Positions 37,305 through 45,114 of a stretch of 64,000 nucleotides of DNA are shown here, piece after piece. The DNA comes from Pseudoalteromonas luteoviolacea S2607 (GTDB taxonomy: Bacteria > Pseudomonadota > Gammaproteobacteria > Enterobacterales > Alteromonadaceae), in the NCBI RefSeq assembly GCF_001625575.1, contig NZ_AUXV01000072.1:248001-312000 (forward strand), in the 5' to 3' direction. Under the pieces are notes generated by a model. It had not been told where the DNA came from. It searched no databases and saw nothing but the letters and a program-made list of their open reading frames with translations. Made by a program: the position numbers and the translations under genes. Each line of letters begins with the position of its first letter. Position 1 is the first letter of the stretch.

Positions 37305-37688
37305 CTACAGCTTCACCCCACTGGCTTCTTTATCGACTTGATATAACCAAGTAATTAGCACCAAAATCGGCAAATTCTTTGTCACAGGTCCGAAGGGGTG
37401 CAACCAAAATGAAGCATCAATAAATGTCAACAATACGCTGTAAGTACATATAGTTACGATTTGGGCCAGACAGCAATATTTAAGCGCATAACGCGTTATA
37501 AGCCAAAAACCCAATACGATATCAAGCCCACCACCGCCATACACCGCTACTTGCGCAAGTACACCAGTTATCTGCGCGTGTGCCAAAATATCAAACCCAA
37601 CTTCAGGGGCAAAAAACATCGAGGTTAAACCAGTAAAGATCCACACCAGTGCCAAAGAATAACAGGCCATGTGATAAAGCAGCTTCAT
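37305..37688 (-). CDS. DoxX-like membrane protein
   Basis: 127 residues, four membrane spans, of the DoxX-like type (LALVWIFTGLTSMF at the start, GGGGLDIVLGFWLI in the middle). Function unknown; relatives are linked to redox or quinone chemistry. It is the last gene of an operon with a DUF2269 protein (14-nt gap) and a saccharopine-dehydrogenase-like protein. Confidence 0.8.
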   Translation of the reverse strand: MKLLYHMACYSLALVWIFTGLTSMFFAPEVGFDILAHAQITGVLAQVAVYGGGGLDIVLGFWLITRYALKYCCLAQIVTICTYSVLLTFIDASFWLHPFGPVTKNLPILVLITWLYQVDKEASGVKL

Positions 37689-37702
37689 GTGCCCCCCAAA
37701 AA

Positions 37703-38179
37703 TTAAACGACTGAAAGTGGTTTAAACACCATCAACCAAAAGATAACCAAAATTGCAACGAACGCTGGAATGCCTAATAGTGTCCAAATCCGCATTAAAG
37801 ATTTAAACTCTTTCGATACTTGGTTTTTGTGTGCATTAAGCTGTGCTAAATCGCGTAAACGGTACTGAATTTTTAGCACGGGTAACCAACACAACCCAAT
37901 CAGGGTAAATAACCCAGCTACCGCATAAAACCAATCAGAATCAAATGAATAACCAAGTAAATGCATAAGATACACACCACTGACTACCTGCGTGATCACC
38001 GCAGGGGTTGTAAACAACCAATCCCCCAAAACAACCAACTTTGTCGTAATATAAATTGCTTGCGGATTGTCAGAACGGTTTGCCATAAACATAAAGAAAG
38101 CAATCCCAGCGCCTGTGCCTGTCACAACAACCGCAGCCAATATGTGAATCAGTTTGGCAATAAAATATGGCTCTATCAC
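37703..38179 (-). CDS. DUF2269-like integral membrane protein
   Basis: 158 residues, four membrane spans, with a His in the first (FIAKLIHILAAVVVTGTGAG) as in DUF2269 proteins. Its start overlaps the stop of the upstream dehydrogenase-like gene by 4 nt (ATGA), so translation is coupled. Together with the DoxX-like gene downstream it probably forms the membrane part of a small redox system; that is inferred from the operon. Confidence 0.8.
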   Translation of the reverse strand: MIEPYFIAKLIHILAAVVVTGTGAGIAFFMFMANRSDNPQAIYITTKLVVLGDWLFTTPAVITQVVSGVYLMHLLGYSFDSDWFYAVAGLFTLIGLCWLPVLKIQYRLRDLAQLNAHKNQVSKEFKSLMRIWTLLGIPAFVAILVIFWLMVFKPLSVV

Positions 38180-39291
38180 GGTCTTATCTCCACTTGCGCA
38201 TAAATACCCAAATCTTCAAAGTAAGCGTCAAAATCAGCCAACTCAAACAACCCAACACACGGCATCGCCCCTCGCTTATTGATATCACCTGCCAATAATT
38301 TTTTTGCAATGATAATGGCCGATAAAGTAGGAATATAAGGCCCTTGGCCGTCTGGTGCATACAGCCGCCAAACTACATCTTTACGCGCCTGTGCTTCCCC
38401 TGAGATATGTACTTCCATCGCACCAATATCACTGCCAAATGGCAGTAATAAATTGCTCATCGAGCTGATCAGCTTTGCATAAGGTGCCCAATTTTTGACG
38501 AAACCTCGCTTGGCCAATGTTGCCATAAACACCATACTCCAGTGTAATAAAGGCAACTCTAACCCCGCTTGAAATGAGACTCTGTCAGTCACCCTGTATC
38601 GTTCGGGAAAGATCAATAGATCAGGGACATCTACATTAGCCAGACCTCGCTTCTTTGCAATACCGCCAAAGTCATTTACATTGGCATCCATCCAACCATA
38701 AGCAGGCTGCCACCGCCCGCCTTTGAACACTTGGAAAGGATGGCCCGTATAAGACAAAATGGCTGCGATTGTCGCTAATCCTCGTTCAGCTTTATTCCCT
38801 GGCGCAATCGCAATATCAATGGATTTAATCTCTTTGAACAGCGGTTGATAATGCTCTATGACAGCTGAAGATAAGCCTGGCACTGAGCTCGCACCGCTGA
38901 CAACAAGCACTTTGCGCGCTTTTGCCAATTTATCCAACTGGTGAATGTCACATACAAACTGCCTATCATCAGCCAGATCTATGTAATGTGCATTAGCGTC
39001 AATACAAGCTTGAGGTACACCATGCCCTTGGCCTTGGAAAGGTCCACCAGTATGGATCACCAAAAATGGACTGCGTTGGCATAGTTGCTCACTAAAACTG
39101 GCGGCAAAAATATCTATCTGCCATACACTGAGTTGCGCTTTGGCCGCAGGCTTTAATTTGTCTACACACGCTTGTGCTTTAACTTGGCTTCTCCCCGCTA
39201 TGACAAGGTTAACTCCTGTATCCTGAGCAAGTGCGGTTGCAACCCTTTTTCCAAAGTTGCCATAGCCACCTAGAATCACCACTGTTTTCAC
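38176..39291 (-). CDS. Saccharopine-dehydrogenase-like NAD(P)-binding protein
   Basis: 371 residues from a GTG start with AAGGAG 6 nt upstream. The Rossmann start VVILGGYGNFGKRVATALA is clear, and HTGGPFQGQG and YIDLADDR are typical of the saccharopine dehydrogenase/trans-acting enoyl reductase superfamily. It is soluble apart from a hydrophobic patch near residue 260. First gene of a three-gene operon with DUF2269 and DoxX-like membrane proteins. It is probably an oxidoreductase of an unknown, perhaps lipid-like, substrate. Confidence 0.85.
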   Translation of the reverse strand: MKTVVILGGYGNFGKRVATALAQDTGVNLVIAGRSQVKAQACVDKLKPAAKAQLSVWQIDIFAASFSEQLCQRSPFLVIHTGGPFQGQGHGVPQACIDANAHYIDLADDRQFVCDIHQLDKLAKARKVLVVSGASSVPGLSSAVIEHYQPLFKEIKSIDIAIAPGNKAERGLATIAAILSYTGHPFQVFKGGRWQPAYGWMDANVNDFGGIAKKRGLANVDVPDLLIFPERYRVTDRVSFQAGLELPLLHWSMVFMATLAKRGFVKNWAPYAKLISSMSNLLLPFGSDIGAMEVHISGEAQARKDVVWRLYAPDGQGPYIPTLSAIIIAKKLLAGDINKRGAMPCVGLFELADFDAYFEDLGIYAQVEIRP

Positions 39292-39469
39292 TTCATGCTC
39301 CTTACATCAAGCTCCGTTTTTCTAATTAAGAATATCCTTGAAATACAATGTAATTACTAGCTATTTTATTCGATTTAGATTGATTAATTCACACGTAAAT
39401 TCGCGTTACACACTAATGGCCGCCATTGGCAGTGGCCCTTGATATACAAATACCAAAGGCCAACACCCT

Positions 39470-40237
39470 CTAATTTCTTCCGGCCATAACGCCCCCGTCA
39501 ATATCCCAATTTGCACCCGTCACCCACTGCGTACTATCACTAAGTAAATAAGCAATGGTTTGAGCCACTTCATGCGCCTCCCCTATGCGCCCAATCGGAT
39601 GAAATTCATTAAAACTATTTAATGCCGAGTCAATTTCATGCGGTTCAATAAAAGCCCCATAGATGGGGGTTTTCACAACCGCAGGAGAGACGGCATTGAC
39701 ACGTATATTATGGGGAGCCAGCTCCATCGCCAAATGTTGAGTCAGCGCATGTAAGCCAGCTTTTGCCATGGAATAAGCCGACGAAGGAGTGGCCTTTATT
39801 GCCTGTTTCGCCCACATGGAACCAATATTAACAATGCTCCCACCTTTGCCTGATACCATATTTTTAGCTACCGCTTGTGTAATTAAAAAGAGTGCTCGAT
39901 TCAATTCATGGTAACGGTCAAAGTCTCCATCGCGATGTTCTAAAAATGCTAATGGTGAGAAATAGCCCGCCGCGTTTACCAGATAACTCACCTGCAGCTG
40001 CGACTGAGATAAACTCTGGACATATGCTTGAACGGCTTGACGGTCGTAGAGGTCTAGCTGCACGCTCGTGACATCACCCATTGATTGTAAAGTTTGCTCC
40101 GCACTTTTTAATTTATCTGCGTTGTTTGCTATTAACGTGACGGGCACATTATGGCTGAGTAAAATTTTCGCTGTTTCGTAACCCATACCACTGGAGCCAC
40201 CCACGATTACAGCGCGACCTGATTTTGTAAAGTTCAT
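39470..40237 (-). CDS. SDR family NAD(P)-dependent oxidoreductase
   Basis: 255 residues of the classical short-chain dehydrogenase type. The cofactor motif is GGSSGMG (residues about 13-19), then NAAG, the catalytic Ser in NIGSMWA, YSMAK, and the late motif VSPAVVKTPIY. It reduces or oxidises a carbonyl/alcohol; the substrate is unknown. AGGTGA precedes the ATG. It is divergent from an HxlR regulator with an inverted repeat between them, the common redox-sensor/reductase arrangement. Confidence 0.92.
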   Translation of the reverse strand: MNFTKSGRAVIVGGSSGMGYETAKILLSHNVPVTLIANNADKLKSAEQTLQSMGDVTSVQLDLYDRQAVQAYVQSLSQSQLQVSYLVNAAGYFSPLAFLEHRDGDFDRYHELNRALFLITQAVAKNMVSGKGGSIVNIGSMWAKQAIKATPSSAYSMAKAGLHALTQHLAMELAPHNIRVNAVSPAVVKTPIYGAFIEPHEIDSALNSFNEFHPIGRIGEAHEVAQTIAYLLSDSTQWVTGANWDIDGGVMAGRN

Positions 40238-40287
40238 ATGTTCACCTAGAGTGTTTGTCGATTCGTGATAATATTAGGAGTAAGCGA

Positions 40288-40305
40288 ACTTACTGAATAG
40301 TAAGT
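40288..40305 (+). promoter_or_regulatory. Inverted repeat between SDR and HxlR genes
   Basis: ACTTACT-GAAT-AGTAAGT, 7-bp perfect arms with a 4-nt spacer, lies between the divergent starts, 38 bp before the HxlR gene. It is a likely HxlR-type operator. Confidence 0.55.
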
Positions 40306-40342
40306 ACAAATTGGTAAGCTAGGTACTTTTTGGTACATATTT

Positions 40343-40684
40343 ATGAATACAAAAGAAAAAAAAGTTTCTCGAAAAGTTGCACCCAGTCAAAGTGCAAAAA
40401 TGGTCGAAACCATTTATGGATGCAAATGGTCACTCACCGTATACCAACTACTCAAAGATGGCATCAATCGACCCGGAGAAATGGTGCGCTGTGTGGATGG
40501 GCTAACCACGAAAGTGCTCAATCAATGCCTCAAGCGTAATGTGGAATTCGGTATTTTAAAAAAAGAGAGTTTTAACGAGTTGCCACCTCGAGTCGAATAC
40601 CAAGTAACCGAGTTAGGTGAGCAATTTTTGGCTGTTTTGGAGCAATTAGACACGCTACAACAGCACATTGATACGCTTAACTGA
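40343..40684 (+). CDS. HxlR family transcriptional regulator
   Basis: 113 residues, one winged-helix domain: YGCKWSLTVYQLLKDG, TTKVLNQCLKRNVEFGIL, PPRVEYQVTELGEQF are the three HxlR blocks. The Cys in YGCKW is at the position where redox-active HxlR members often carry one (two more are at VRCVD and NQCLK), so a thiol switch is possible. It probably represses the divergent SDR gene and itself through the 7-4-7 repeat. Confidence 0.92.
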   Translation: MNTKEKKVSRKVAPSQSAKMVETIYGCKWSLTVYQLLKDGINRPGEMVRCVDGLTTKVLNQCLKRNVEFGILKKESFNELPPRVEYQVTELGEQFLAVLEQLDTLQQHIDTLN

Positions 40685-40800
40685 GCGCAGAATTCACATT
40701 CCTTCAGAAGAATTATTAAACATTTTATAAATTAGAAAAAATCCTCCCAAACGACGTTGCAATTACATAAATTGCGGCTAGACTTGCCTTGATTTTAATC

Positions 40801-40815
40801 ATGACAAGGAGTCAT
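40801..40815 (+). promoter_or_regulatory. Ribosome-binding site in the loop of a small hairpin (lipL32-like gene)
   Basis: ATGAC-AAGGA-GTCAT, a 5-bp stem with the Shine-Dalgarno in its loop, 4 nt before the ATG at 40819; the same design precedes the gene at 1433. It decides the start over an upstream in-frame ATT/ATG extension. Confidence 0.45.
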
Positions 40816-40818
40816 TTA

Positions 40819-41514
40819 ATGACGCTTAAAACTACGGGAAAGGTTTTAGCAGTGCTTTCTCTCTCAACTCTTACTGCGTGCATGAGCACCTCTTCAGGCC
40901 CTTACCTAAAAAGTTCAATCTCTCAAGGTGTTGGCCCATTAGAAGTACGCGCACCTTATGCAAATTACGTCAATTACTATGGCTATGTCGATGCAAGTGT
41001 AAAACCTGAGGGCAAGTATAAAGGTAAAGATACTTACTATTTGTACGCTTGGGTACCAGCTGCCGTTGATGAAATTGGAATTTCAATGCAATCGCCGGTT
41101 GAAACTAAACCGACTGATAAAGACTTTGTACATAACAATTTTGCACCTGGTATGGAAAAAGACAAAGCCAAGTTTTTTGATACCTATATCGTATTTGATC
41201 GTATGAACATCATAGATAGCGGCAAAATTGCGCAAGGTGGTAAGGTATTACAACCACTGGGCTACAACGACGACACACGCGAGTTACCAGCCAACCCTAG
41301 TGGCTCTTACTACAACTCTTTGTTGAGACAAACCACTAATCTCAACAACCCAACAGAGTCTCTAGTAAGAGGCGTATACCGTATTTCATTCACGTCTTTT
41401 CGCTCTCAGGTTGAAGGGTCATTTGAAGCAACGATTGGCACCAATGTTCCTGGCGTGAAAATCGCAGCTTCGCTTGAAGAACTGCATCAATTAGTGAATG
41501 CAGGTAACCTATAA
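40819..41514 (+). CDS. LipL32-family surface lipoprotein
   Basis: 231 residues. The signal peptide ends in the lipobox LTAC (Cys about residue 21). The body carries the LipL32 blocks in order: LKSS, YVNYYGYVDAS, YYLYAWVPAAVDEIG, FFDTYIVFDRM, VRGVYRISFTSF and GSFEATIGTNVPG. LipL32 is the major outer-membrane lipoprotein of pathogenic Leptospira and binds extracellular-matrix proteins; a homologue with such binding has been described in Pseudoalteromonas tunicata. A calcium-binding acidic stretch of the Leptospira protein is much shorter here (NDDTRE). It is monocistronic with its own terminator. Confidence 0.9.
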   Translation: MTLKTTGKVLAVLSLSTLTACMSTSSGPYLKSSISQGVGPLEVRAPYANYVNYYGYVDASVKPEGKYKGKDTYYLYAWVPAAVDEIGISMQSPVETKPTDKDFVHNNFAPGMEKDKAKFFDTYIVFDRMNIIDSGKIAQGGKVLQPLGYNDDTRELPANPSGSYYNSLLRQTTNLNNPTESLVRGVYRISFTSFRSQVEGSFEATIGTNVPGVKIAASLEELHQLVNAGNL

Positions 41515-41523
41515 GCACACCTT

Positions 41524-41546
41524 GGTGGCAGTGATACATTGCCACC
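41524..41546 (+). terminator. Terminator after the LipL32-family gene
   Basis: A 7-bp stem (GGTGGCA with TGCCACC) with a 9-nt loop is followed by TTATT. Confidence 0.6.
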
Positions 41547-41562
41547 TTATTAAATGCGCAAG

Positions 41563-42411
41563 CTAAAATAACGCTTTGAGAATATCGCTGATCCTAGGCA
41601 ACCACATCATCATGCCAGCAGCAATCACACCAATGACGGTGATTAACGTGCCGAAGCAAGCCAGTGCCGAAATGCCCCACTTAATACTTTCTTTGCGTTG
41701 TTTTTTACCCCATAAAATAACTTCATAGATTGCCATTGGTAATAAGAAAGATGCAAATGAAAGCGCAATATCAGCAGGCCCATCCAAGGTTTGCGTATTA
41801 CCATTCATTCCTTGATTAACTATATACCAGCCCATCAAGTACAGGCGGAATGTCCACACTCCATTGACCAGTAAAAAGCTATGTACGGCAAAGCGTTGAT
41901 GTAGTGCAAAGCGCTTTTTCACAGCTGCTTGCCAAGCAAAATAAATTGCAATTGGGATCAAGATGCCATTTACTGTCACCCCTATCGAGCCAATATCACT
42001 CAGTCTGTGCCCTGTTATCCAAGTTAAGTACAAACCTGTAAATGCACCAGCCAGCCCGAGTGTAAAAAACATCCGCCCGTTGTAGCGATGAAATCTTGGA
42101 AATCGCGATCTCACATTTGGAATTAATTGAAAAAGTCCACTCATAGCCATCAGAATTGCAGGCAAGACATGGGCAAAAAACATGGCTGAATTGAGGTCGA
42201 TATTGCTATTTAAGCCCTGCGTTACAGACACGGCTTGTGCCTTATCAATCGCTCCGAGCATCAAAGGTAGCGCATACAAACTTAATATATACAACGCAAA
42301 AGCCCACTGCCCAGCCAACGCCACAATAACCCAAGTTTTAGTTGCACCGCTGAGAATGTTATCCGCATTGAAAGATAAACCTCTAAGTTTGTTTACGGTT
42401 AATGAAATCAT
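41563..42411 (-). CDS. DUF2306 family membrane protein
   Basis: 282 residues with about seven membrane spans. RFHRYNGRMFF and the spaced His residues (HVLP, HQRFAVHSF) are typical of DUF2306 proteins, whose role is unknown but whose conserved His suggest heme or metal binding. AAGGGG precedes the start. It is divergent from a membrane AraC regulator at 42589, the likely controller. Confidence 0.8.
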   Translation of the reverse strand: MISLTVNKLRGLSFNADNILSGATKTWVIVALAGQWAFALYILSLYALPLMLGAIDKAQAVSVTQGLNSNIDLNSAMFFAHVLPAILMAMSGLFQLIPNVRSRFPRFHRYNGRMFFTLGLAGAFTGLYLTWITGHRLSDIGSIGVTVNGILIPIAIYFAWQAAVKKRFALHQRFAVHSFLLVNGVWTFRLYLMGWYIVNQGMNGNTQTLDGPADIALSFASFLLPMAIYEVILWGKKQRKESIKWGISALACFGTLITVIGVIAAGMMMWLPRISDILKALF

Positions 42412-42588
42412 ACTAGCCCCTTCGTAATCTATTGATTTAATTACTAAGGTGCCAATAAAAAATCAATTCGTCGCACCGAATTTGAAATTCGGCACACACT
42501 TTTTAGTAAAGATTTCTTACAAAGCTAAATTGAGCAAATAGAAGCTTTTCACTACCATAGTACAGGTCTAAATTGTGCGGAACTCTCT

Positions 42589-43683
42589 ATGCAATCTGTT
42601 TATGTTCACTTCACGCTGCTTGCTGTCAGCCTCACTTTATTACTGGCGCAATTGACAGTACGAGAGAAACACAGTGCCCATATTCTATTTGCAATCTTTT
42701 GCGGTTCTATATCTATGGTCGCACTCAAACAGTTAACAGGTGATATGATTGGGCCTTATCAATATCTGATTGGCATGGCCACTTGCGCCACTTGTAATTG
42801 TATTTGGCTCTTTTCACGTGCCTTATTTAGAGAGAAAAATCCGATTGGCTTACTTCATATCGCGGTAGCACTGGCCATCGCCGCGCTTATCATGATCCAG
42901 CAAGGCTACCTGTTTGCAACACACCAATGGACGTTATATCCCGCGTGGCTTCCCATATTCAGTCACCTGCTTCGCGAGGCAACCATTTTGCTGTCTTCGT
43001 GTATTTTAGTTCTTTCGTTTTGGGAAGCTTTGCGCGGCTTCAAACACGCAAGAAAACCTGAACAGCAGCAACGCATCTTGTTTATGGTCACTTTTGGTTG
43101 TGCTGTACTGGTAAGCAAAAGTGTCAAAGGTATCTTCGCATCAGATCCAGAAGTCCTCGCCAGTATCATGTCGGGCATTACTTTATGTGTTTTGGTCGGC
43201 CTTCAATCTCTTTTATTTTGGCGTTTTCAAACATCAAATTCGACTGTCGAAGAAACAACCAATGCATACTCTTCTTCACAGTCAGGCTCCAATGAAATAC
43301 CTTGCAGCATACCCCTTGAAAGTGACGTCGAGCTTGCCAAACAAGTCCAATCACTACTCGTTGAACAAAACTACTATTTGCAAGCCAACCTTAAAGTCGC
43401 CGATATTGCCAGAGCATTAAATGTGCCTGAATACAAAATAAGTAGAGCGCTAAGAAACCATTTACATGCAAAGAACTTTAATCAGTTGATCAATACGCTC
43501 AGAGTTGAACGCGCTAAACAGATATTAATCGACCCAGATAAACAGCATTGGCCAGTTTTGGTGGTTGGCTTAGAGTGTGGATTTGCTTCAGTAGGACCTT
43601 TTATGCGCGCTTTTAAATCATATACAGGCACAACACCCAACCAATATCGGCAACACGCTCTGTTCCACCAGAGATGTACTTAG
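42589..43683 (+). CDS. AraC family regulator with N-terminal membrane domain
   Basis: 364 residues. Six or seven hydrophobic spans occupy residues 1-215. A polar Ser/Asn linker leads to a C-terminal AraC double helix-turn-helix (LKVADIARALNVPEYKISRA, then VVGLECGFASVGPFMRAFK and GTTPNQYR). It should sense a signal in the membrane and act on DNA from there. It is divergent from the DUF2306 gene across 177 bp. Confidence 0.9.
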   Translation: MQSVYVHFTLLAVSLTLLLAQLTVREKHSAHILFAIFCGSISMVALKQLTGDMIGPYQYLIGMATCATCNCIWLFSRALFREKNPIGLLHIAVALAIAALIMIQQGYLFATHQWTLYPAWLPIFSHLLREATILLSSCILVLSFWEALRGFKHARKPEQQQRILFMVTFGCAVLVSKSVKGIFASDPEVLASIMSGITLCVLVGLQSLLFWRFQTSNSTVEETTNAYSSSQSGSNEIPCSIPLESDVELAKQVQSLLVEQNYYLQANLKVADIARALNVPEYKISRALRNHLHAKNFNQLINTLRVERAKQILIDPDKQHWPVLVVGLECGFASVGPFMRAFKSYTGTTPNQYRQHALFHQRCT

Positions 43684-43706
43684 AGCTTAGGTGTTTTCTA
43701 TCGTAT

Positions 43707-44795
43707 TTAAGGTAATCGCAATAGCTCTATGTAGCCTCGAACGAAGCTATGTGGAAAATGCGCCTTTGCAATTTCCGCACATACTGGCTCATAGCCATAA
43801 GAGCGTACACTTTCGATTTCAGACTTAATTGCCGATTCTTTTACGGTAGGATATAAATTATCTAAAATTTGATTACCCGTACTAGCATCTGCATTGCACC
43901 CCGCATAAAATGCTTTGTACAAGACAGCGTAGTGGTCGCCTTGTTCAGCTGCCGAATTAACCAGCCGCTCGCCTCTATTTCCCTGCAACAGCACGCCTAA
44001 AATAAACTGCGCACGTCTATCGCCACGCGCCTTCATCAAATGCTCTAGAATCATTTGAGATTTATGCATTGAACGAGGGAAGTCTCGTGTATAACTCCCC
44101 AATTCAGTAAACTTATAACCGCTAAAATAAGCATGTGCGTAGAGTAGCGCTTGGCTCGTTGTGAATTGAGATAACGCATCTTCTGTCACTTCAATCTCTT
44201 TACGTGCAATGCGTTGTTGCTGTGCCTGTTCAACGGAGGCTTCTTGCACGCTTTGCAGTTGATAATTAAAGATGACAAACATGAATGTAACACCGTAGGT
44301 CACACCCAAGGCCAAAGTACTCGAAAATATTACCGCAGTAATACCCTTGATATTAGTGCCCTTTTCTGGAAAGTTATCCGACAACTTTAGGCGTTCAAAA
44401 GCTTCTTCCAACACAATTGGCATACTTAATTTAGCAAAATAATTAGCCACCCCTCCCCCGGCAAAAAAGAGTCCTGCCAAGACAATTAAGGGAATGTGTC
44501 CGCCAATGACTATCTCCATATACCATGCAACTAACGTTGTAATCGCATAAACCATACAAGCTATTGTCGAAAACCATTCGAGGTACCCTCGCCCAAAAAA
44601 GCGCACGAAGAGTCCAATGACAGCCCCACTAACAGGTAGCATTAATACACCTAGCTTGGGGTTAAACATATAAACTTGAAACCACACAGCGATTGAAATA
44701 GCGGCCCCGATCACACTGCCTAAGGACGCTCCCAAGAGCTCTTGCCTATTTAGCCTTTCTTCTACTTGTTTCAATCGCTCTTCAAATGAAGACAT
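43707..44795 (-). CDS. Membrane protein with N-terminal coiled coil and helical C-terminal part
   Basis: 362 residues. A short coiled coil (FEERLKQVEERLNRQE) precedes four hydrophobic spans (about 25-125), then a loop, one more span near 150-175, and a soluble helical region. The latter has Sel1-like pieces (AQFILGVLLQGNRGERLVNSAAEQGDH in part), suggesting repeats for protein contacts. No family recognised. It is convergent with the AraC gene, 23 nt apart. Confidence 0.7.
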   Translation of the reverse strand: MSSFEERLKQVEERLNRQELLGASLGSVIGAAISIAVWFQVYMFNPKLGVLMLPVSGAVIGLFVRFFGRGYLEWFSTIACMVYAITTLVAWYMEIVIGGHIPLIVLAGLFFAGGGVANYFAKLSMPIVLEEAFERLKLSDNFPEKGTNIKGITAVIFSSTLALGVTYGVTFMFVIFNYQLQSVQEASVEQAQQQRIARKEIEVTEDALSQFTTSQALLYAHAYFSGYKFTELGSYTRDFPRSMHKSQMILEHLMKARGDRRAQFILGVLLQGNRGERLVNSAAEQGDHYAVLYKAFYAGCNADASTGNQILDNLYPTVKESAIKSEIESVRSYGYEPVCAEIAKAHFPHSFVRGYIELLRLP

Positions 44796-45114
44796 AACTT
44801 AACCCGCACATACTGATTTACAACCTATTAAATGTACCCAAGTTTTAATCAAAAGCAATGTTTTGCACGGCTTAGCATCGAGCTATCCAAAAAAGATAAA
44901 TAAATTCATATTCCCACCCACATTTTAAATTAATAAATTCATACAAATTAGAATATTAAAAATAAAATACCGTCATTTTTTTCACGCTACCCAGAGCTCA
45001 TAAGCACTTCATAAAATGTCATATTTTTGGAACTAACTTGCCATTTTTTCTTAGCTTATTTGTCTTTTTTCCCTTCTATAGTGGCCGCTCAAAAATCAAA
45101 AAAGAGAAGGGACT
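44796..45114. other. 319-bp AT-rich region upstream of the nucleotidase gene
   Basis: No gene seen. It is strongly AT-rich and holds two loose Pho-box-like stretches (near 44969-44987 and 45012-45027) whose repeat spacing does not fit the consensus. It must contain the promoter of the nucleotidase gene. Confidence 0.5.

Noticed and set aside
44969..45027. Pho-box-like sequences before cpdB
   Set aside because: The half-sites do not keep the 11-bp period of a Pho box, so they are not reported as sites.
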